A stretch of DNA of 46,220 nucleotides from Butyrivibrio sp. (lineage in GTDB: Bacteria > Bacillota > Clostridia > Lachnospirales > Lachnospiraceae). The notes below the pieces were generated by a model. That model made no database searches. It was not told the origin of the DNA and saw only the letters and a program-made list of their open reading frames with translations. Position numbers and translations under genes: made by a program. The stretch spans positions 1-46,220 of the forward strand of contig JAFXTN010000026.1 of NCBI GenBank assembly GCA_017535785.1, written 5' to 3'. Positions 8,158 through 15,010 of the stretch are shown one piece after another (position 1 is the stretch's first letter; each line of letters opens with the position of its first letter).

Positions 8158-9657
8158 TCAAGATGCCGACTCGATCTCATTTTCGTGGATCTCCTGAATC
8201 TCGCCGATAGCGGAGAGCATTGGTCTAACCTTCTTGTGTCTGAGTTTTCTGTCTACGTAGTTCTTGGTGATCTTTACGACTGTGCCGCTGAGTGCGATAA
8301 CACCGATAAGGTTCGGGATAGCCATAAGACCGTTAAGTGTATCTGAAAGATCCCAAGCAAGCGTCAGATCCATGGTCGCGCCGATCAGGATGAATATAAC
8401 AAAGATGATCTGATATAACTTAGTGCTCTTGGTGCCGAAAAGATATTCAAAGCCCTTGCTTCCGTACTGGCTCCAGCCAAGTACTGTCGAGAATGCAAAG
8501 AACAGGATTGCGATCGCGATGAATGCAGAACCGAATTTTCCGAATATCGTTGAAAAAGCTTCAGCAACGAGAGCGGTTGAAACCTGATCTGAAAGCACTT
8601 TTCCGGTATTGAGATCGACAAGTCCGCTTGAAAGAACCGCAAAAGCAGTTATCGTGCAGACGATGATCGTATCCGCAAATACTTCGAAGATACCCCACAT
8701 TCCCTGAACAACGGGCTCTCTTACGTTTGAACTTGAGTGAACCATTACGGAAGAACCAAGACCTGCCTCATTTGAAAAGACGCCTCGCTTCATTCCCCAC
8801 TGCATAGCCATAGCAACACCGCTTCCTACGATACCGCCTCCGACTGCTCTGAATCCGAAAGCACCGCGGAATATAGCTGAAAATACAGCTCCGAACTGAC
8901 TGATGTTGCAGATGCAAACAATGAGTGCACCGACGATATAAATAACAGCCATGAAAGGAACGAGCTTTTCTGTAACGGAAGCGATCCTCTTAAGTCCGCC
9001 GACGATGACCATGCCGGCAAGTCCCATAAGAACGATTCCGCTTATGATGGTGGGAATTCCAAATGCGCTGTGCATGTTAAGTGCGATGGAGTTTACCTGG
9101 CTCATGTTACCGATACCGAAAGATGCAAATACGCAAAAGAAACTGAACATGACCGCAAGAGCAGTTCCGATATGCCTGAATCCCTTCTTGGAACCGAGAC
9201 CGTCCTTTAGATAATACATAGCTCCGCCGCACCACTCATTTCTGCTGTTTCTGCGGCGATAGAATATTCCGAGTACGTTCTCGGAGTAGTTAGTCATCAT
9301 TCCAAAGAAAGCAACGATCCACATCCAGAAGATAGCTCCGGGACCGCCTGAAACGATCGCTGCGGCTACACCTGCAATGTTACCTGTTCCGATAGTAGCG
9401 GCAAGAGCGGTGCAAAGACTCTGGAACTGAGATATCTGTGTGTCCTCACTGCCTGTGTGAGCGGTGACCTTTTTATCCTTGAAGATTCCGCCGATAGTGT
9501 TTTTTACCCAGTGCTTAAAGTGACTTACCTGGAAAAAACGTGTGAGGATAGTCATCAGTATTCCCGTGCCGACCAAAAGGACAAGCATTGGAAGTCCCCA
9601 AACAAACCCGTTTACTGCGCCGTTGATCTGCTCAACTTTTGATAATATATTTTCCAT
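8158..9657 (-). CDS. sodium/amino-acid (alanine or glycine) symporter, AGCS family
   Basis: A 499-residue membrane protein with about ten to eleven hydrophobic segments. The AGCS signature is clear: GGPGAIFWMWIVAFFGM near residue 104, with ATIGTGNIAGVA just before it and KRGVFSNEAGLGSS further on. It imports alanine or glycine with sodium. The start at 9657 is chosen because an excellent GGAGGT SD (9661-9666) lies directly upstream; the longer frame to 9717 would run through a terminator-like leader. The C-terminus is a short charged cytoplasmic tail. It is divergent from the SpoIIE gene and convergent with the methyltransferase gene. Control is probably through the leader hairpin described separately. 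Confidence 0.92.
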   Translation of the reverse strand: MENILSKVEQINGAVNGFVWGLPMLVLLVGTGILMTILTRFFQVSHFKHWVKNTIGGIFKDKKVTAHTGSEDTQISQFQSLCTALAATIGTGNIAGVAAAIVSGGPGAIFWMWIVAFFGMMTNYSENVLGIFYRRRNSRNEWCGGAMYYLKDGLGSKKGFRHIGTALAVMFSFFCVFASFGIGNMSQVNSIALNMHSAFGIPTIISGIVLMGLAGMVIVGGLKRIASVTEKLVPFMAVIYIVGALIVCICNISQFGAVFSAIFRGAFGFRAVGGGIVGSGVAMAMQWGMKRGVFSNEAGLGSSVMVHSSSNVREPVVQGMWGIFEVFADTIIVCTITAFAVLSSGLVDLNTGKVLSDQVSTALVAEAFSTIFGKFGSAFIAIAILFFAFSTVLGWSQYGSKGFEYLFGTKSTKLYQIIFVIFILIGATMDLTLAWDLSDTLNGLMAIPNLIGVIALSGTVVKITKNYVDRKLRHKKVRPMLSAIGEIQEIHENEIESAS

Positions 9658-9710
9658 ACAACCTCCGGTAAAAAAAGATAATATTTGCCGTGCAGGCATT
9701 AACCGAATAT

Positions 9711-9750
9711 AAAACAAAAACGGTGCTTCATGTCATCCATGAAACACCGT
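9711..9750 (-). promoter_or_regulatory. terminator-like hairpin in the symporter leader (possible attenuator)
   Basis: On the minus strand a 13-position stem (ACGGTGTTTCATG against CATGAAGCACCGT, one mismatch, five-base loop) is followed by a TTTTTGTTTT tract. It lies 54 bases upstream of the symporter start and points in its direction, so no upstream gene needs it. I see no glycine-riboswitch or T-box core in the short stretch before it. Confidence 0.6.
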
Positions 9751-9771
9751 CGTTTCAATAATTTATATTAC

Positions 9772-9789
9772 CATATCAGGCCCGATATG
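9772..9789. promoter_or_regulatory. inverted repeat CATATC-N6-GATATG between divergent genes
   Basis: Perfect six-base arms CATATC and GATATG flank AGGCCC in the symporter/SpoIIE intergenic region. It could be an operator for either gene, or the first helix of the symporter leader if transcription starts further upstream. Confidence 0.35.
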
Positions 9790-9841
9790 ACCAGCCGGTA
9801 GAATATACGAAATTTTAATAATTGGTTTTGTGGATATACGT

Positions 9842-9847
9842 TATAAT
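9842..9847 (+). promoter_or_regulatory. -10 box placed for leaderless start of the SpoIIE-type gene
   Basis: A perfect TATAAT ends six bases before the ATG at 9854, so the expected transcription start coincides with the start codon. There is no SD before this ATG or the alternative GTG at 9830. The -35 region is weak (TAATTG at 17 bases). Confidence 0.45.
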
Positions 9848-9853
9848 ATTTAT

Positions 9854-11374
9854 ATGAATAAATTTAAAAACAAAAAGGGTCTTATCATATCAATTTTACA
9901 TCTGTTATTGATAGTAGCGCTGATCCGTCTGGTTTTCATAATAGGAACAGTCAATGTTAAACCGGTATATCTTATAAATATCGGTGTAGCCATTGTGGGA
10001 ATGATGATGGGTTTTATGCTCTATGTCTGCTGCCTTGTGGAATTAAAAAAATCAGGCAGTGACATAAAGTATATGATAGCGCTTATTAATGTTGTCTTTT
10101 TGGCGCTCTTTTTGGATGGCTGTGCATGGCTTGTAGACGGCAAACCGGCTCTTAGAAATCACAACATTTGGGTTAATACTCTTTATTACATGTGCGCACC
10201 CATTGAAGCATATTTCTTCTGGATGTACACGATGACTTATCTTAAGGTCAGAAAGAGCCTTATAAAGCAGCTTTCTGTTCTCATAAGTGCCGGAGCATAT
10301 ATTGCTGTAGCACTCAGGATCATAAATGTTTTTGCCGGCTTTTATTTTACTGTGGGACAAGACGGCGTTTATTCCAGAGGTCCGCTTTATCTCGTATCTT
10401 TTATCTATTCGTATTTTACAGTTATAGCAGCTCTGGTGGCTGTTGTGATCGAGAGAAAATATCTTGAAAGATATCAGATCATCACCTTCTTTATGTATGT
10501 ATTTGTGCCGATCGTCGTCGGCTTCCTTACTATGTTTACGTATGGAATATCCTGTGGACCGGCCTCTGTGATGCTGGTACTTCTTTTGATGTACTGCGTC
10601 CTTAATGTGTCGGAATGGCGGGATATGGCGGCGGCAACAAGAGATGCGGCTTTGGCTGAAAAGCTCCAGGATGATGCAATGCCAAAGGATTTTCCTTTTA
10701 TGCCCGGCAGAAAGGAATTTGATCTTTATGCCTACCTAAGACCCGCGAAGGAAGTCTGCAGCGATTTCTATGACTATTACATGATAGACGATGAAAACCT
10801 TGCTATGGTCGTTGGCGATGTTTCCGGAGAGGGAATAGAGGCAACTCTCTTTATGCTATTGTCCAAAAAGCTTATAAAAAGTGCGCTTTCTTCCGGATCG
10901 CCTCCTGAAAAAGCTATGGAATTAGTTAATAATCAGTTGTGTGACGGAAACACGAGCAATTTCTTTCTTACCGTTTGGATAGGTGTAGTCAATCTTAAAA
11001 CCGGTGAAGGCTTTTCGGTAAACGCCGGACATGTGCATCCTATAATAAGGCACGCGGGCGGAGATTATGAGTTTGTTTTCTACAAGCACTCGCTGGCAGC
11101 AGCCGTGATGGAGAATACTAAATATAAGGCCAATCCATTCAAGATGGAGGTCGGCGACAGCATCTTTGTTTACACGGACGGATTCTCTGAGGCTACCAAT
11201 GATAAAAACGAGTTTCTCGGAAAAGAGCGTATACTCAAGATCATGAACAAATTCCCTGTTGCAAATCCTAAGCTTGCGATCGAGAATGCGCTGGTCGGAA
11301 TAGATGAATATATTGCGGATACCGTGCAGAGCGATGACCTGGCACTGCTTTACATGACATATTACGGAAAGTGA
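9854..11374 (+). CDS. membrane SpoIIE-type serine phosphatase (PP2C family)
   Basis: A 506-residue protein with about seven N-terminal membrane spans (to about residue 252) and a cytoplasmic SpoIIE/PP2C phosphatase domain (about 275-506). The metal-binding motifs are DVSGEG (322-327), YTDGFSEA and QSDDLALL near the C-terminus. Such enzymes dephosphorylate STAS-domain anti-anti-sigma proteins, and a STAS gene follows 49 bases downstream. The multi-span N-terminus looks like a sensor of unknown ligand. The start is ambiguous: GTG at 9830 would add eight residues, but ATG at 9854 fits the -10 box as a leaderless start. No anti-sigma kinase or sigma factor gene is nearby. Confidence 0.85.
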   Translation: MNKFKNKKGLIISILHLLLIVALIRLVFIIGTVNVKPVYLINIGVAIVGMMMGFMLYVCCLVELKKSGSDIKYMIALINVVFLALFLDGCAWLVDGKPALRNHNIWVNTLYYMCAPIEAYFFWMYTMTYLKVRKSLIKQLSVLISAGAYIAVALRIINVFAGFYFTVGQDGVYSRGPLYLVSFIYSYFTVIAALVAVVIERKYLERYQIITFFMYVFVPIVVGFLTMFTYGISCGPASVMLVLLLMYCVLNVSEWRDMAAATRDAALAEKLQDDAMPKDFPFMPGRKEFDLYAYLRPAKEVCSDFYDYYMIDDENLAMVVGDVSGEGIEATLFMLLSKKLIKSALSSGSPPEKAMELVNNQLCDGNTSNFFLTVWIGVVNLKTGEGFSVNAGHVHPIIRHAGGDYEFVFYKHSLAAAVMENTKYKANPFKMEVGDSIFVYTDGFSEATNDKNEFLGKERILKIMNKFPVANPKLAIENALVGIDEYIADTVQSDDLALLYMTYYGK

Positions 11375-11423
11375 TGATCATCACAGATGATCGGGCAAAA
11401 GAGATTTAGAGAGGGCGGACATT

Positions 11424-11723
11424 ATGCTTAATATCAAAAAGGAAAAGAAGGAAGGCGAGATAAAGATATCCTTAGAAGGACGTCTTGATACGGCCACTTC
11501 TGCACAACTTGATATTGAAGTACAAAGCAGCCTCGATAACGTTGAGAAGCTTATCTTTGATCTTTCGGGACTTGAATATATTTCAAGCGCCGGACTCAGA
11601 GTCTTTCTTTCTGCGCAAAAGATCATGAACAAAAAAGGCAGCATAATCGTGCAGAACGCCTCCGAAGATGTAAAAGATATCTTTGAAATGACCGGCTTCT
11701 CTGAACTGTTTACGATTGAATAA
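11424..11723 (+). CDS. STAS-domain anti-anti-sigma factor-like protein
   Basis: A 99-residue protein that is entirely one STAS domain. IFDLSGLEYISSAGLRVFL carries the conserved Ser pair (near residues 54-55) where SpoIIAA/RsbV proteins are phosphorylated. FEMTGFSELF near the C-terminus is also typical of the family. The start has a GAGAGGGCGG SD. It lies 49 bases after the SpoIIE-type phosphatase gene in the same direction, so the pair probably forms a partner-switching module whose kinase and output are encoded elsewhere. Confidence 0.88.
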   Translation: MLNIKKEKKEGEIKISLEGRLDTATSAQLDIEVQSSLDNVEKLIFDLSGLEYISSAGLRVFLSAQKIMNKKGSIIVQNASEDVKDIFEMTGFSELFTIE

Positions 11724-11755
11724 GAGATAAAAAGATCCGATAATTGAATAACGAC

Positions 11756-11785
11756 TTGACTTAGCCGTACGACTAAATTTATAAT
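11756..11785 (+). promoter_or_regulatory. promoter of the hipBA-like operon
   Basis: TTGACT (11756-11761) and a perfect TATAAT (11780-11785) are separated by 18 bases. The spacer is almost filled by palindrome O1, so a bound repressor would block RNA polymerase. Confidence 0.8.
11761..11776. promoter_or_regulatory. operator O1 of hipBA
   Basis: TTAGCCGTACGACTAA is palindromic except for one pair, centred at 11768.5 between the -35 and -10 boxes. It shares the GYCGTACGRC core with O2 and O3. Confidence 0.75.
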
Positions 11786-11799
11786 GAATCATATAAAAT

Positions 11800-11815
11800 T
11801 TAGTCGTACGGCTAA
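11800..11815. promoter_or_regulatory. operator O2 of hipBA
   Basis: TTAGTCGTACGGCTAA is the exact reverse complement of O1, centred at 11807.5, just downstream of the expected transcription start. Confidence 0.75.
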
Positions 11816-11834
11816 TTTTATGCCCTTCATACAT

Positions 11835-11858
11835 AAATTATGCCGTACGGCATAATTT
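11835..11858. promoter_or_regulatory. operator O3 of hipBA
   Basis: A perfect 24-base palindrome with half-site AAATTATGCCGT, centred at 11846.5 in the leader, 24 bases before hipB. It has the strongest symmetry of the three sites. The spacing O1-O2 and O2-O3 is 39 bases in both cases. Confidence 0.75.
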
Positions 11859-11881
11859 TAAAGAATTCACGAGGTAAGCTT

Positions 11882-12094
11882 ATGAAGATCAGCGATACGA
11901 AAGCATTCGGAAAAGCAGTAAGAGACAGGCGTAAGAAACTCGGCTACACACAGAAGTACATATCTGATTTTACGGGTATTTCGGTCACCTTCCTTTCCGA
12001 TCTTGAAAACGGAAAGAAGACGATCGAGCTTGGTAAGGCACTTCTTATTGCTAATCTATTAGGCTTTGATATTGAACTGAATGAAAGAGGATGA
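11882..12094 (+). CDS. hipB: HipB-like XRE-family antitoxin and repressor
   Basis: A 70-residue helix-turn-helix protein. FGKAVRDRRKKLGYTQKYIS and TGISVTFLSDLENGKKT form a standard XRE domain covering most of the chain. The ATG at 11882 has a GAGGT SD; an upstream in-frame ATG at 11840 lies inside operator O3 and is rejected. It is followed after one base by the HipA gene, the usual antitoxin-first order. By analogy with HipB it should bind the palindromes upstream, repress the operon and neutralise the kinase. The symbol reflects family membership. Confidence 0.85.
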   Translation: MKISDTKAFGKAVRDRRKKLGYTQKYISDFTGISVTFLSDLENGKKTIELGKALLIANLLGFDIELNERG

Positions 12095-12095
12095 G

Positions 12096-13367
12096 ATGAG
12101 AAATCTTAGTATATATATTGAAATAGACGGTGAACAGAGGCTTGTGGGTTTTATTACCGGGGAATCGTATGCAGAAGCGACTTTTAAGTATGACAGAGAA
12201 TACATGGATTCTGCTTACGGTGCACCCATATCGATCTCGCTTCCGTTTCAAGAGGAAAGCTTCACAGCGGAAAGCACGAAGAGCTTTTTTGAAAGCCTTC
12301 TTCCCGAGGGCTTTTCAAGACGCGCGGTTGCGGACTGGATCAAGACTGACGAGAAGGACTACTTATCAATTTTGTCGGGGCTCGGAAGAGAGTGCCTTGG
12401 AGCGATAAAGATAACTGAAGGCGACGGTAAAAGCACCGCGCATTATGAGAAACTCACCAAATCACAGGTTAGATCGCTTGCCGCGGAAGGTGCAACAAGA
12501 TCAACGCAGATCCTTATGGAAACGCATCTTTCTCTTACGGGAGCTTCAGGCAAGGTTGGACTTTACTATGATCCTAAGGGCAGATGGTATCTCCCTAAAG
12601 GTGATGCGCCGAGTACGCATATAGTCAAGCAGAGCCACATCAGGCTTAACCGGATCGTTCTCAATGAGCAGCTTTGCATAATGACAGCCGGAAACATAGG
12701 TGTGGACGTTCCCGAAAGCTTCATAGTAAATGTCGGAGAGGGCAAGGACAGTGATGTCCTCTATGCAACAAAACGATATGACAGAGACCTCAACGGTAAA
12801 AAAGAGATAGACGGACTGCTGGCGCCGCTAAGACTCCACCAGGAGGACTTTGCGCAGGCCATGGGAATATCATCTGAGGATAAATATGAGAAGCAGCCGC
12901 TTGGATATATGAGAAGGATGTTTGAACTGATAACAATGCATTCATCCAATCCTATCGAAGATAAGAGAAAGCTTCTCGAGCGGATGATCTTTAATTTCCT
13001 TATTGGTAATACGGATTGTCACCTAAAGAACTATGCTCTTTTATATTCGCCCGATCTTAAATCTGTAAGACTGTCACCGGCATATGATATCGTTTCTACG
13101 AGAGTGTACAATTCAATTCCTGAGATGTCTTTTTATATCGGAGGAGAGCTTGATTTTAACGCTATAAACAGAAGTAGCTTTATCGCATCCGCTGATGACA
13201 TAGGACTGGGAAAAAGAGCGATCGAAAATACCTTTGACAGCTTAGCTGACAGATTTGAGAAGTCTATTACAGAAGCGGCGGAGAACCTTACTCAAAGTGG
13301 CTTTGCCGCAGCGAAAGAACTTAAGAACGATATTTTAAAGAGCGGCGGATACGCGCAGATTAAATAA
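12096..13367 (+). CDS. hipA: HipA-like serine/threonine kinase toxin
   Basis: A 423-residue HipA-family kinase. Residues 1-105 match the N-subdomain (IYIEIDGEQRLVG, FFESLLPEG). THIVKQS is the ATP-lysine strand. The catalytic motif NTDCHLKN gives Asp307 and Asn312, and AYDI gives the metal-binding Asp331. Ser146 in LSLTGASGK aligns with the autophosphorylated Ser150 of E. coli HipA, and RLHQEDFAQ matches RLPQEDMCQ. All key residues are present, so it should be active. Known HipA kinases phosphorylate glutamyl-tRNA synthetase and cause growth arrest; the target here is inferred only. ATG at 12096 is preferred over 12081 because AGAGG then has good spacing. A terminator follows. Confidence 0.88.
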   Translation: MRNLSIYIEIDGEQRLVGFITGESYAEATFKYDREYMDSAYGAPISISLPFQEESFTAESTKSFFESLLPEGFSRRAVADWIKTDEKDYLSILSGLGRECLGAIKITEGDGKSTAHYEKLTKSQVRSLAAEGATRSTQILMETHLSLTGASGKVGLYYDPKGRWYLPKGDAPSTHIVKQSHIRLNRIVLNEQLCIMTAGNIGVDVPESFIVNVGEGKDSDVLYATKRYDRDLNGKKEIDGLLAPLRLHQEDFAQAMGISSEDKYEKQPLGYMRRMFELITMHSSNPIEDKRKLLERMIFNFLIGNTDCHLKNYALLYSPDLKSVRLSPAYDIVSTRVYNSIPEMSFYIGGELDFNAINRSSFIASADDIGLGKRAIENTFDSLADRFEKSITEAAENLTQSGFAAAKELKNDILKSGGYAQIK

Positions 13368-13370
13368 AAG

Positions 13371-13421
13371 AGATCCTATGACTTATGCATGATCATAATG
13401 CAAAGCCATAGGATCTTTTTT
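13371..13421 (+). terminator. intrinsic terminator after hipA, usable in both directions
   Basis: A ten-base stem AGATCCTATG/CATAGGATCT encloses a second small hairpin and is followed by a T-run. The minus strand also ends in CTTTTATTT, so it can serve the convergent beta-helix gene as well. Confidence 0.85.
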
Positions 13422-13451
13422 AAAGATATATATTACCAAAGACAAAAATCA

Positions 13452-14828
13452 TCAGTCTTCATTAAATGCCATGAATATTACTTTGGTAGTGTCAGCTCCG
13501 AGTCCTTCGAGTTCCGCGTTGGCTTCAAGTCTGATAGTATTGTTCTCTGCGGAAACACCGATGAGCTTAAATGTTTTATTGTCCTCGCCTACGCGCATCT
13601 TCTGGTTTGATGCGTTGTTTCTTATAGTATTACCCTTACTGTTATCTTTGAGCTCTTCGTAATAAACCTCTGCCTCATTAGCTGCTATAAAAATGTTTTT
13701 CTCGATCACGTTTGTTTTATCGTGAGCGTTCTGGATCGTGATACAAGTGTTGTCTGTGTTCAAAACAGAGTTGTTGTAGATCTGGCAGTCTTTTGCCTCA
13801 CCGTTTTCACGAGGATCGCAACCACCGATGCTGATACCTGCGAGATTATTGTTCTCTACAAGTGTGTTGTTGTAAACCTTGATGCCTGTTGTAGCTGTGT
13901 CGTGATGCTCTGATGCAACCTCGATACCGATGTCACTCTCTGCTACATAGTTGTTGTAGATATCAATGTCTCTTCCGCCGTCAACGTAGATACCGCCTGC
14001 ACATGCATCGCCGAAGTAAGTCATGTTCTTGGCTGAAGAAATAGCGATAACAGTGTTGTCGTGGATCTTTCCGTCATGTGCTCTGTCGTTCTCGAGATGA
14101 ACTTCCTCGCCTGTCTCGGGATCTACGTACTCATAACCGATAGCGTCGATTCCGATGTTGTCACAGTTGTGTACATAGTTGCCGGAGATATCGAAATTAC
14201 CTACATTACCGTTAACTACAAGCGCTTCACTGTTACCGATCGTAAGATTGTAGAGCTCATTTCCCGTGATAGAAACATTGTCTACCGGCTTATCGGGAAG
14301 ACCGTGTACCATGATTCCGTGTGCGTTATAGTATTCGGAAGTCTCTGTGTATTTAACACCCATATCATGGATCTTACATTTTGAAATAGATGCGCCGTCA
14401 GAACCGGCCTCTACCAAGATACCCATAGGACGGATCTTTGTTGTGGGCTGATCATATCTGAATCCTGTGATCTCAAGACCTGAGATAGAAACGTCTTTAG
14501 CCTCAACCTTGATCATTGCATAAGCTGTCTCGGTGGGAGTGATATCCGTTCCGTCAAGTACTGCGCCCGCTTCGCCTACAAGTTTGATATTGTCTTTGGA
14601 AACAACGATCTGCTCGCTGTATTTTCCTGCGGGGATCACAATCGTATCTCCGCTTGATGCTTTTTCCAAAGCCTCATTGATGCTTGTCGCATCCTGTCCC
14701 ACAGTGTAAGTCTGGCCTGATCCTTCCGCAAAAGCAGTGATAGATAATGCATTCATGCTAAATGAACTAAAAGCGAAAAAACATGCACCCAATACACCCG
14801 TTAACATTTTTACTCTTTCCTTTTTCAT
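13452..14828 (-). CDS. secreted right-handed beta-helix protein
   Basis: A 458-residue exported protein. Residues 1-34 are a signal peptide (Lys-rich n-region, hydrophobic core, AFA before the likely cleavage site). The mature part is a chain of roughly 22-residue PbH1/NosD-type coils with repeated NN, GI and I-NN motifs from about residue 75 to 420, preceded by the DUF1565-like start TSINEALEKASSGDTIVIPAGKY split over residues 48-70. This fold is shared by pectate lyases, other polysaccharide lyases and surface structural proteins; no catalytic site of a specific lyase family could be confirmed. It may act on plant polysaccharide outside the cell. The start has an AGAAAGGT SD. Confidence 0.8.
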   Translation of the reverse strand: MKKERVKMLTGVLGACFFAFSSFSMNALSITAFAEGSGQTYTVGQDATSINEALEKASSGDTIVIPAGKYSEQIVVSKDNIKLVGEAGAVLDGTDITPTETAYAMIKVEAKDVSISGLEITGFRYDQPTTKIRPMGILVEAGSDGASISKCKIHDMGVKYTETSEYYNAHGIMVHGLPDKPVDNVSITGNELYNLTIGNSEALVVNGNVGNFDISGNYVHNCDNIGIDAIGYEYVDPETGEEVHLENDRAHDGKIHDNTVIAISSAKNMTYFGDACAGGIYVDGGRDIDIYNNYVAESDIGIEVASEHHDTATTGIKVYNNTLVENNNLAGISIGGCDPRENGEAKDCQIYNNSVLNTDNTCITIQNAHDKTNVIEKNIFIAANEAEVYYEELKDNSKGNTIRNNASNQKMRVGEDNKTFKLIGVSAENNTIRLEANAELEGLGADTTKVIFMAFNED

Positions 14829-14958
14829 TAGTATACCTTTCTTAATTGTGAAAATACCTACAGTTTCGATTAGTTACTATAGTAAAACCCTAACATATGA
14901 AAGTGCCCAAAAAGTGACAAAAAAATAAAAAAGAAATAAACAATTGCCGCGAAAAGAA

Positions 14959-14987
14959 TCGTCAAACCCTGCGGAATGCTATATAAT
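14959..14987 (+). promoter_or_regulatory. likely promoter of the ICMT-YdcF fusion gene
   Basis: TCGTCA (14959-14964) and a perfect TATAAT (14982-14987) at 17-base spacing, 23 bases before the start codon. Confidence 0.55.
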
Positions 14988-15010
14988 AAGCCTAAGAGAG
15001 GTATCGCATT

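Noticed and set aside
9658-9717. N-terminal extension of the AGCS symporter
   Set aside because: The frame is open to 9717, but a strong GGAGGT SD sits inside it directly before ATG 9657, and the family starts there.
9751-9829. Glycine riboswitch before the AGCS symporter
   Set aside because: The stretch is too short and lacks the conserved GGAGAG-type core; only a simple inverted repeat is present.
11840-11881. Earlier in-frame ATG for the HipB-like protein
   Set aside because: It lies inside palindrome O3, lacks an SD, and adds residues not typical of XRE antitoxins.
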